Shown one piece after another: positions 10,752-22,700 of a stretch of 64,000 nucleotides of DNA. Every line of letters starts with the position of its first letter. Position 1 is the stretch's first letter. The notes below the pieces were generated by a model. The model worked only from the letters and a program-made list of their open reading frames with translations, was not told the origin of the DNA and made no database searches. The stretch spans positions 1,488,001 through 1,552,000 of the forward strand of contig QANY01003900.1 of assembly GCA_003255025.1 (NCBI GenBank). The letters run 5' to 3'. A program made the position numbers and the translations under genes. Source of the DNA: Datisca glomerata (Eukaryota > Streptophyta > Magnoliopsida > Cucurbitales > Datiscaceae).

Positions 10752-13700
10752 CAACTCCATCCATGCTATATCTGACTCATAATAGTTATTCGACAGGAAA
10801 GCATCGGCCTTGCTTTTGAGCAGCCACTTCAAACTACACAAAGCAAGTTGATTAATGTAAAAGACTGTATAAAAGATAGTATACATGCTGGTTTTTAACC
10901 AAATAAAGATGAAAAGGAAATAATGTGCAGAGATATACCTAGGTGAGCTGGTCAAGTTGCCGGCTTTATCCAATAACTCAGCAGCTTTTGTGAGGAAAGG
11001 TTTATACTCTTCTGAGAATGGAACACTATATAGATCGTAAGTACCCACCAAATTATTTGCATGATCAAATGCATCATTGGCGAGAGAAGAATCTAAATTA
11101 GATTCACTGTGCCTCTTGATAACGCTGAAAAAGCCCGTTGCATCTTCTTGTTGATCCTTCGACAGACTATCCTTCCATAATTCAAATTCCTATAAAATGG
11201 AAATAATTTGAACCTTCAGCAAGTCAAAGAATTTCTTTATTAGGGATAAAATGAAGTTCCATTCACATACCATTTTGTCCATATCTGGAGGATAGAAATT
11301 GGCACTAGGAGGCTTTAGGATGGGAAATGCAGTTTTGTATTCCAGACCCTTCCATTCGGTAACAGGCCTCGTGGCTGCAGGAAGCAGCTTTATGGCTGAG
11401 TCAGCCGTTGTCAAAAATGCCTCATTTTCATCAAGGGAAGACCTGTCAAGCGAAGATGTGATTAATTTTCTTTTCCTTACTAGCTAAAAGTTTGAGAAGA
11501 TTTCTTACGAAAATGTGTAGATCTAGATATAATTTCCTTCAATGTGATCAGAGATTCAGGAAACCTTATCGACTCTACATGGCAGTCGAAGCAAGTAGTG
11601 GGCAGTAGAGATTGTTAGGACAACTTACCATGGACTCTTATTAATCAGATAATACGCCCACTTTAACTTGTCTAACTGAGATGCATCGGCATTCTCCTTC
11701 AACCAATCTCTAAGATCCGGATTACCATGCCAAACCTGATTGAAAAGAATCAATTCAAATCATATTACAAGATAATTTTTCTCCAAGACGGTAAACAATT
11801 ACATAATATGCAATCGGAACTCTAGTCATGCACATCATAGATCTCATCTATTATTATCTCAAACAGAAACAAGGTAGGTTACCAGTATAAGCATGGCTGT
11901 AGAATATGTAAACAATACGATTATCTAACCTGCAGGTAAAAGATTTCATCCATTATTTGTGCAGCCTTAATTAGAAAAACCAGAGCCTCCATATCTGCAT
12001 CTGAAATCCCTGCTAACTGAATGGATAAGGAAAAACTCGACGTTAAAGTTACCAAAAATTTATTCAAGACGAGTTAAGAAATGTAGAAGTCAAGAAAGTT
12101 AAGAACCCCGGGATTAAGGGACACGGGAGCATAACGATCTAGTTGCTTTTGTAGTGTTAAACAGCGTGTGGTGTTCTCGCTATACCTGAGCAAATTTATA
12201 CAATATTATAGCAGGCATTAAGCACAAACGAAATAATCCAAAAATATTGAGCACAAAAGAATTATCTGGAAAAAAAACTGTGGAAAAAGATGGATATTTT
12301 CAGCCAGCTAAAGAGAAAATAAAAGGCTAAATATTTTTTCAGAACTGCCTAACATGTAGCATGAACAAGTACAGTTATGGTTCTCGCTTTTTCAGGAATT
12401 TGATAGGACAAAGACACTACCAAGAGATACTCCATCTTTGACGGCTTAGTTCATTTCTATTAACCGAAGGGGGTGCGAACAAGAATCCCACACTTTGGAG
12501 ATGCTATTTTTCGCTCATTTGGTTAAGGCAAGACTCGAGATTTTTTATATTAATATTAATAATAGGAAAATTAGATTAGTTGTGGCATATAATCAAATGT
12601 TGGCCTCTTAAAAGGACCATACTTCTTAATACTTTAGCTTTCTTCATTTTGGTCCTTTCTAACTAGAAGGGCAATATATATTGACAAGACTCATTCCATT
12701 ATATGTTTATGCACTTTTGAGTCTTTTTTCCTTCTTGTTGTTCGGAACGGAACTGCTCTCTTGCGTCCAAGAAAAACGTAGTAAAGAACTTGCCATAAAT
12801 TTAACAAGACAAGGATGCGAATTATACGAGTAACTTGTGGTTGTGCTTGAGAAGGCAACAAATTAATTCTTTGTCTGAAAAAATACAGGTTATAGTTTCA
12901 ATATGCAATCCCATTCATCACGTGCTCAAGATTGTTTTTCCTGATCAGCGTAATAACTTTTTTATTCTTCTAGAGGATAGACTCAACCATTGATGAAATG
13001 ACTGCATATAAAAATTTATTATTTCTTCATTTCTTCATTTGTTCATGTGGAAGAAAGTGATCAATTTACCTTTGTCTAATCATGTCAAAAAGTTGACCGT
13101 ATTCCCCATTTACCTCGTATGGGACACAACCAGGATCTTTATTTGCAAGTAATCTTTCATACTCCTCATATGGAATATATTTAACAGCGGAGACTTCTGA
13201 TTCCTGCATCATAATGAGATTAAAAGATAAACATGCATTCAGATCCACGTGCTCCGGACTCATTAGTATGGCAAAATGACATGTAGATGAGATTTCATGA
13301 TCTATTTGCATGTTGAAGCACGTCTTTCCACATTTTATTGACAGAAATCGATAATAATTTGACATTTGTAAGGAACCAGATCCCATAGTTTGTCATAAGA
13401 AGAAAGTAACATTCTGTTAATATGTGAAAATGTACAGTACAGAATAAAGAATCATCTAACTCAAATACAACGCCCCTCCATTTTGAGACAACCAAAAGAG
13501 AACGGGAAGTCCTGAAAAGATCACAAGACTACGCTCATCTAAATTCCACAAACTTGACATTTCCTACAAAAAGATGTATATCCTTATACAACATCCCTTC
13601 TAAAGTTTTGAAATTCATTCAAACCATATAATTCATAATACAGTTGAAAAGCCCAGCCCGATCACTCCTTAAAACTAGGTGTTAAAAAGAGGGGTATTGG

Positions 13701-16700
13701 AACTTTATAACCAGTACAGAATAGGCAGGGCGTATGAGACAACATTCCAACACACTTCTCGTACCACAATAAAATAGCCAAGAATTAAGCAGCACACCAA
13801 ACAATCCGAACTAAACGAACAGAGAGCCAAACTAAAGTAACACGAACAAAAACCCAACCAAGCTTGACACCAAGTTGAAAAGTCTCGTCTAATCACTCCT
13901 TAAAACCTAGGTAAGGAGAGAGCTACTGGAACCTTATAATTAGTATAAAATTGATTGATCTAAGCGATGTGGGACAACATTCCAACAAAATTTGTGCTCC
14001 TTCAATGAAGCTTCTTCCTCTTCTTATCCTTTCTTCCAAATGGATTGATAAATAACATAGCGAACTGAATTTGTGATAGCAATTGGTTAGTGGGAGAGAT
14101 TTCAATGTCATCGGATATGTGAATGAGAAACTTCTGATCGGTCGAATAACTACAAGTATGGGTGCATTTAATAAATTCATTAATGAGTGCATTTACACAA
14201 ACTGATTTGGAATAGCGGCCGGTAGCCCCAAGAGTGACGTCTGATCATTGGCCAATCATCCTTGATACCAACCCTTTTAAATGGGGTTCAAGTCCTTTCA
14301 GGTTTGAGGATATATGGTTGACTCATAAGGATTTCAAGGATTTGGCCAAGGAATGTTGGACTTCTTGGTCAGGTGGCGATTGGGAAGGCTTCAAATTTAT
14401 TAAGTGTTTGGAAGCTTTGAAGAGAGAGCTGAAAGAGTGGGAGGTTTTTTGTAACCTGGAAACCTAAAAAACGATGCAGAGACCAATTTGCCGAATTAGA
14501 TAGTGTGGAAACAAATGGAGGGATCATTAAAACTTTATAAGAGAACATACACCTCAAAAGTCTAGTATCAAGTGGCTAAAGAATGTGGTCTTTGCAATGT
14601 TTTAAGTCCTTTGGCTTGAGAGAAATGGAAGAATTTTTGAAGATACAGTTGCTAATGAATCTATTTTATGGAAGAAAATTATTCTTTTGGCTTCTTCTTG
14701 GTCGACAAAGTCGAAACTTTTTAAAAATACCCCTTGGTCTTCTTTTTTTGATACTTGGAATTTGTTATGAATGTAGTTGTGTGTAATTTTAGATTTCAGT
14801 ATCTGTTTTGTTCTTGTTCTGTTTAGTTTTCAGTTTTTGGTGGATTACTCATCTTCCAAATCCTGCTCTTGTACTCTTTTTTTTAATTATTAATATATTT
14901 TTTTGTTTCCTATAAAAAAAGTGGCTAAAGAATGGAGACACGGAACCCAAAGTTTTCCAATGTGTGGTAAATGAAAGAAAGAAAAGGAGTTTCATTACAA
15001 AAATAGAAACGGATGAACGGACTATTGTGGAAAAGGAGGATGAGATTGTTAACGCGATCATCAATTTCTATAGCTCTCTCTTCTCCAAATCCGAGGCACA
15101 TAGACCTCACATGGAAGGAATCACTTGGAAGACTTTGAATAGGATGAGCGTCGCTTGGTTAGAGAGACAATTTAAAGAGGAAGAAATTAAGCGAGAGGAG
15201 TTAAATAAGGATAAGGCGCCAGATCTTGATGGTTTCTCATTTAGTTTTTTTCACGCGTGTCGGAATTTGATAATGTTGGAATGTTGTCCCACATCGCCTA
15301 GGCCTATTATGTGCTAGATATAAGGTTTTAGTACCCCTCTCCTTAACACCTAGGTTTTAAGGAGTGATCGGACTAGGTTTTTCAACTGATAAAAGAGGAT
15401 ATATTAGACTTTTTCCCAAGAAGTCCAATTCTCTTAGAATCAAGAATTATAGGCCAATCAGCCTTGTCAACGGCCTCTACAAGATCATCTCCAAAGTCTT
15501 GGTGAATAGACTCACGGTGCACATTGGAGAAGTGGTGTCTAGCTACCAAGGAGCTTTTGTTGAGGGGAGAAATATTGGATGTGGTTTTAGTGGCCAAGGA
15601 GGGGGAGTAGGTGGCCGAGAAAAAAGACGGCTATGTTTTCAAGATAGATTTCGACAATGTGGATGGGACTTCATCGATATTGTTCTTGAGAAGAAAGATT
15701 TGGCTCACCATGGCAGAAAAGGGTCAAATGTTGTATGTCTTTGGCTAACTTTTCAGTAACTGTTAATGGGAGACCGAAGCGGTGAATTTCGGAGTCAAAA
15801 GGGTTCGAGACAGGGCAATCCCTTATCCCGTTTTCTTTTCATTCTAGCAATCGATGTTCTCAATGATTTAATCTGTAGAAGAAAGGATATGGGCCTTTTA
15901 AGGGTTTGGAAATGACAGGGTCCACATCACTCATCTTCAGTTCGCAGAGAACACCATCTTGTTCTAGAGGGGGAAAGGTCTATAAGGAAAACTTGCAAGA
16001 TTATGGAGATTTTCCAGCTAGTTGTGGGTTGAATGTAAACCTGGGAAAGAGCTCCATAGCTGGGTTAAGGAGAGCAAAAGATTATGTGGCCCCTTTAACG
16101 TGCACTTTGGGTTGCATTGTTAATGATTTGCCGATGCAATACCTCGGTATTGCCTTTAGGGGGCAATCCTTTTACTGACTCGTTTTCGAGCCTGTGGTTG
16201 AGAAGGTTCAGAAAAGACTGACAAGATCGAGGACTTTTTTAACTAAGGGAGGCACACTGATGCTCATCCAATCAGTTTGGCTAGCCTTCCCATATATTTT
16301 CTTTCTCTCGCTATTCTGATTACCTCGTAGTACTTCCGTTAAAATTTGGAAGGATGATACGGGACTTCCTTTGGGAAGAAGCAGAGGAAGGCAGGGGAAC
16401 TCAATTGGTGAACTGGGAGATGGTTTGACGACCAATTAATGAAGGGGGGTCGGGGTCTTGGCATCGGGAATCTGTTGTATCACAACATAGCTCTCATTGG
16501 TTAGTGGCTTCAGAGGCTTCTTTTAGAACGATATGCTTTGAAATATACCGGCATCGTTAGCAAATATGGGCTTCTTTGGGCTTCACGAGAACGGATGGGA
16601 CTCCAATTTGGCTCGTAATACCACTCATAGCAGTCCTTGGAAATTTATATCCCAACTCCCAAGGTATGTCTTCATTTTCTAGTCATTGCTCCTATTATTT

Positions 16701-19700
16701 AGGTTGGGAACAAAATCAGATTTTGGGAGGATCTGTGGTGCTCTACTACTTCTTTGGCTTCTAGGTTTCCTAGCTCTATCGGTTATCGCGTCTTCATCAC
16801 GCCACCCTCAGGTTTTCCTGGTCAGCCAAAAGCTCCTGGAATTTTCATTTCTTTAGAAATATTTTTTTATAAGAAACATAAATGTTATAGATATAAAAAG
16901 AAAGAGAAAATTTACAAAGTACGTTCAGAGGAAAAGAATTCCTAACTGAACACCAAAAGACTATAGTTAGTCTATACAAGCATCCAATTACAACTGAGCA
17001 TAAATAAAGGAATATCCTTAAAAGTCTTAGTATTGGCTGCCTAAAAAGAAGTGAAAAACTATATTTTCTCCCAAACTATATTAACCTCGTCAGAGGTTTC
17101 TTCAAAATTTTTATGTTCCTCTCTAGCCAAATGTACCAAAAAATTGCAAGCGCGCCAAAACAGAAGAGTGTTTTCAGTATCTTGTGGATTTTAAGCTAGA
17201 GAACCTCACCCAACAGCCCCTCTACATGTTTCTGAGGAACCCAACTGAAACTAACCTCAAATCTCCATTTAGACCACAGAACATGAACAAAAGAACAATG
17301 AATGAAGAGATGGTCCAAACTGTCTCCATTTGTACCACACAACACACATCTCGAAGAAGACAGAGCCATGTTCGGATGTCTAGTTTGGACCTCATCATGA
17401 GTGTTGATCTTACAGACCTAAACACCAACAAAAGAATTTGATTTTTGTGGGTATTTTAGAGGACCAAATTTCTCGAAAGGGGAGGTCAACCTGACTTCTA
17501 TTATCTACAATCGAGTTGTTGGATGAGGCCAGGAAAGAAAAGAAGGATTTACAACTAAACACCCCCGATTTATCCAACAAACAAAACCCTTCTATCTGCA
17601 TTATGAATAGAAATGGAAACATGTATTAAACTGTCTAGAGCAGAAACTAAGTCCTCAGATTCTCTATCATTAAGATTTCTGAAAAAATAAAAATTCCAAG
17701 AGTTTTGGGCTGACCAAAAAGATCTGACGGGGGCGTGATGAAGATGCGATAACCTATAAAGTCTAGGAAACCTACAAGCCAAAGAAGTATTCGAGCACCA
17801 TGCATCTTCCCAAAATCTAATTTTATCTCCGCAACCTAAGGAGTATGATTAATGACTAGAAAATGAAGACATAACTTGGGATATAAATTTCCAAGGACAA
17901 CTATGAGTAGTGTTTCAACCAAATTAGAGTCTCGTCGGTTCTTGTGAAGCCCATATTTGTTAACAATGACGGAATGCCACAAAGAGTCTTGTTCTAAAGG
18001 AAACCGCCAAAACCATTTACCAATGAAAGCCATGTTGTGATACAACAAATTTCGATGCCAAGACCCCCTTCCATTATTGGTCGACGAACCATCTTCCAGT
18101 TTACCAAGTGATTTCCTCCACCTTCCTCAGATCTTTCCCAAAGAAAGTCACACATCATCTTTTTTAATTTTGACAGATGTTCTACGAGGTAACCTGAAAA
18201 GCGAAAGGAAATATGTGGGAAGACTAGCCAAAACTGATTAGATGAGCGTCAGTCTCCCTCCCTTTGTTAAGAAACTCTTCCTCCACTTCGTCAATCATTT
18301 CTGAACCTTCTCAACCATTGGCTCCCAAAACGAATCACTGAAAGGATTGCCTCCTAAAGGTATGTCGAGATATTACATCGGCAAGTCATTTACAGTGCAA
18401 CCCAAAGAGCAAGCTAAAGAGGCCACAGAATCGTTTGTTCTCCCTATCCCAGCTATGGAGCTCTTTCCCAAGGTAACCTTCAAGCCCGCTACTAACTCGA
18501 AAATCTCCAAAAGTTTGCACGTGTTCCTCACAGACCTTTCCCCTCTAAGAAAAAGATGGTGTCATCCGCAAACTGAAGGAGAGTAATATGGACCCTGTCT
18601 TTTCCGACCTCAAATCCTTTAAGAAGTCCCACATCCCTTCCTCTGCATATTAAATCACTCAGAACATCGGCCGCTAGAATGAAAAGAAAAGGGGATTAGG
18701 GCACCATGTCTTAGACCCTTTTGGCTTTGAAATTTACCCCTCGGTCTCCCATTGACAATAACTAAGAAATTAGTCGTGGACAAACAGCCTTGGACCCATT
18801 TCCGCCATCGTGCGCCAAATCATTTCTTCACTAGAACCACATCGATGAAACCCCAATCCACATTGTCAAAAGCTTTTTCAAAATCTATTTTGAACACATA
18901 CCCATCTTTATTCTTAGCCACATACTCCCCCACCATCTCATTTGCCACTAAAACCACATCCAAAATCTGTCTACCTTTCTTTAACAAAAGCTCCCTGATA
19001 GCTAGACACCACGTCGCCGATGTGTTCCTTGAGTCTATTCGCCAAAACTTTGGATATGATCTTATATGCGTTGGTGACGAGGCTGATAGGCCTATAATCA
19101 TTGATTTTAAGAGAGTTAGACTTCTTGGGGATGAGGCTAATATAAGTCTCATTTTTTTGGCGTTTATGATGCCGGAATAAAAGAATTCCAAGACTCGACA
19201 AAGACCATCTTTTATCAAGTTCCAACAAGCGTGATAAAATCCATTTGAACTTGGCTTTGTCACCTTCAAGGTGTGTGTTGTGTGTGGCAAGAACGGGGAG
19301 AGTCAAGACCACCTCTTCATACATTTCTCTTTTGCACATTTTTTATGCTGTAAATGGTGATCTAAACTAAATTTCAGTTGGGTTCTTCAGGAGCACGTGG
19401 AGTGACAATTGGATGAGATTCTCCAACTGAAAATCCACAGAAAAATTATAACCTTGTTGTGTTTTGGTACATTCGCGATTTTTCGATATTTTCGGCTAGA
19501 GATGAATAGAATATTATTTGAAGAGACTTCTGAGGATTTCAATATGGTTTGGAAGAAGATATAGTCATTCACTTCTTTTTGGGCAGCCAACTTTAAGACT
19601 TTTAAGGATCTCCTTTATTTATGCTTAGTTGTTATTGGATGGCTGCTTGTACACACTACTATAGTCTTTTTGGTGTTCGATTAGGCAATCTTTCTTCCGA

Positions 19701-22700
19701 ACCATCTTTGTACTTTTCTTTATTAGTATAATTTATGTTTCTTATCAAAAAAATAAAGATAAAAATGACATAGCATTAACATCCCTTGGAAATCCCACAC
19801 AATTCAAATTATCAAAGAGTTTTAACCACAATTGACAAGACAATGAACAACGTAAATAAAGACTCTGCATCCTCGATTTTAGATCCAACCAACTGTAGCC
19901 TATTAACATCAAGATGGACACTTCTAATTAAAACAACAATAACTAAAACCCCAAGGGTTAGCTCAAGTGGTGAAGGCCTTGGAATTGGATGTTTGCTCCC
20001 TCCCAAGTCCAAGGTTTGAATCTTCTTAAGTGAAGTTAATTCCTTGGAGTCATTACCACCTGATGTTAAAGCCAGCCACTTAACCTCACTCGTTGAGGGG
20101 AACTTCTTATGGAACATAAGTGAGATCAATGGCAAGAGCACTCATGCCCCATTACCAGGGAAGGAGAGGTGATGGTAGTTTATAAGGAGTGACCTCCCTT
20201 GGACTAGTAAGACTCCCAAAGTCAAAACAATGAGGGGAGACACCCAGATTCGGTTGGGTAGGCTGAAAGTAGACTATCTTACTAGTGGGCAGGCCATTAC
20301 AATGGTGCAAGGGTTTGAAGAGATAGTCGAGGCACGCGTATTAAGGCCCAGATACCTGTGGACACTCAAATAAACAACCATAACTACAATAACCGGAAGC
20401 AGCAAAATGGTCCTCAAATATTTCAGTTTAGAAAAGAAGCTAAAAAGCTCAATTTGGTATGGAGAAGTCATCTTAGTAAAAAATTTCATGTCTTGAAATG
20501 GGATTAACTTGTAAATTTAATTTTATTCACTTACATAGAATCCATCACATGCTAAAAAGTAAAAGCAGATTAAAAGAATTTGTGCTTGTAGGAGACCAAA
20601 TATTCTAGATGTAAGAAGCCTAAGAGAATAAGATATGGTTAGCGACATATACACAATGAAACCTTACTAGCTATTTACAACAAAAACGAATATGCTAATG
20701 CCAACAAATTCATTACTCGATAACTGAAGAAATGATGTACAACTCCAGATGACATAATTAAATTATAGATAGCCAGCATCATGATTGAAATGCACTACTG
20801 CTTATAAGGATCTACAGTCTTAAAATTCAAAGATCCATCAAATTATAATTGAAGCACGCTATTCGAATGATTTTGGAGATCACTTGGCTTACTTATTTGA
20901 AGAGAAGGAAACTTTATAAGTCCGCAAAGTAACATAGGTTAGTATAAGATTGGCATATCATGTTAGGTCGTTAGCTACCACACAGGAATGTTCCATGGTT
21001 CAAATAGGTATATGATGTAGCCACCATGGCAGAATTAACAATGTCTGACAACAACCCCGCTCCTCTCCTCCAATAAATTAACTTTTCAAATAACATCCTC
21101 ACTAAAATGACCTTTTGTCCTATTTCAGAGAAGTGCAGCCTCAAATCTATGAAAGGATCATAAAGGACACGACAAATGATCTCCTAACCTGTAGAGTGAA
21201 AGCATCCAGAGGAATTGGATCCCTAGTTGTTACAAGATACACATCTTCGAATTCATTATTGATGAAGTTGCCATCATTGGTGATGCTGCAATTCAATGAA
21301 ATTATATTACTAATTAACAGCAAGTAAAGTTCACTTGGGTCCCAAAGTTTAAGCACAACATTTAATTAAATGAGCAAACCACTGACATTCCAGAATAATT
21401 AAGTTTCATTTCCCATACTAATCAAAAAGCATGTGTTTTGCACTTCTTAATGCAGTTTAAAAATATATGATAGGATTTGAGATATAAACGTTAAAATAAA
21501 TACATTCTTTAAAAATCATTGTAAAATCTAAAGTAAACGTAAAATAGTTATGGTAAACGGTAAAATGTTATTTTCTCATATGTATACAATTAAACTATTG
21601 CAGATAAAATGAAATATGAATGAGTGTTTTCAAGGTGCAATGTGCACTCAAAGGCAACAACTCTTTTGGTTGCTTGGAGCTAAGAGACAATAGAATAGTG
21701 TTGCCTGATTGAATGAGGCGCAATTTGGTATATATGTTAAAAAATTAAATTATGGATCCTACATATACTACAACTATCAAACACACACACACATAAATTG
21801 ATCATAATTATCTTAGACTACAGTGTTTTATATTATCAGATAAACAAGATTTCAAGTAGAAGTACATCATTTTCTAGATTCTCCTTAAACAGGGACTGGA
21901 GTTAGAAAAATATCCTTAAAAACAAATTCTTAAACAAAATAAAAAAAATCAGTTGTCTAAAAAGGAATGTCTAAAAAGGAATGCATTGATGCTTTGTTTT
22001 TACTTGTTGCTTGACTGAGGGGTCTGTGTCCAATCGTAGATCCTAAGTGAAGAGGGACCAGAATGGAAAGTTGAAAAGAAGAATAATAATGAAGGACAAG
22101 AGGATGACCAAAAACAAAACAAAAAGGAAAGAGATCATCCTTTTTTGCAGAATTTCTTTCCATTGAAGGGTTGATGAAAATTTTCTTTATGTTGTACAAA
22201 ATAAGAATGGAAAATATGTTTTTTCCTCCTATAATCACTTACATGCACGTCGTTTAATTTCAGACATAAATCATAGTCTTTTCTTTCCAATTTTCTACCA
22301 AATCAAAAATTTACTTTACTATTTTTAACTTATATTAGATCTGCCTTCAGCCAGGTGCTCGCCTGGCAGCATGGCGAGAGGCAAGAGGCGTGCCAAAAAG
22401 AGACGCACGCCTCATGAATGTGCACGCCTTAGTAGACTTAGGGGCGACCCCAGGGGAAAACTCCATTCACCTTGAAAACATTGATACAAATAAATCATGA
22501 ATCACTTGGAGAAGAGAAACTGTCTACTAATAATTTTTTAAATTAAAGAAAATATAATCTCATCAAATATATATCATAGGATGAGATGAAAAGAAACTAA
22601 ATTAAATAATTCTTTGAGAAGAGATAATGTAATCTTACAAATTGTGTTTGTCTACACAATCTTACAATTTTGTTAGTTATTTCATTTCTGAATAAATGAG

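Larger units (their letters stand above)
13988..16858 (+). mobile_element. LINE-3, decayed L1-type retrotransposon
   Basis: Endonuclease traces are LVGGDFNVIG (about 14090) and TSDHWPIILD (14240), with the middle of the domain deleted. These are followed by the linker FRFEDIWLTHKDFKDLAKECW and KWLKNGDTEPKVF (14919 on). The RT blocks are KDKAPDLDGFS, PKKSNSLRIKNYRPISLVN, SSYQGAFVEGRNI and GLRRAKD. The catalytic box reads LQFAENTIL near 15940 instead of FADD, so RT activity is lost. It is interrupted at 14586-14918 by a truncated LINE and at 15274-15387 by the 114-bp repeat. It ends with FPGQPKAPGIFI sequence against the tail of LINE-2, so its own 3' end is not present here. Confidence 0.88.
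13204..21188 (-). other. Intron 4, about 8 kb, filled with LINEs and a SINE
   Basis: The intron runs from the exon 4 donor (minus-strand GT at 21188-21187) to the exon 5 acceptor (AG at 13205-13204). It contains two copies of the 114-bp repeat family, a plus-strand LINE with two insertions, a minus-strand LINE, a plus-strand LINE 3' fragment and a SINE. The neighbouring exons join in phase 0 (FTLQ to ESEVSAV) with no residue lost relative to Arabidopsis. Confidence 0.9.

Noticed and set aside
16859..19755. Twin-primed (5'-inverted) single LINE insertion
   Set aside because: Both halves carry complete 3' tails facing outward, which twin priming does not produce.
22340..22450. GC-rich patch in intron 3 as a hidden exon
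   Set aside because: Exons 3 and 4 already join in phase with no residue missing against Arabidopsis NUDT3, and the patch has no matching reading.
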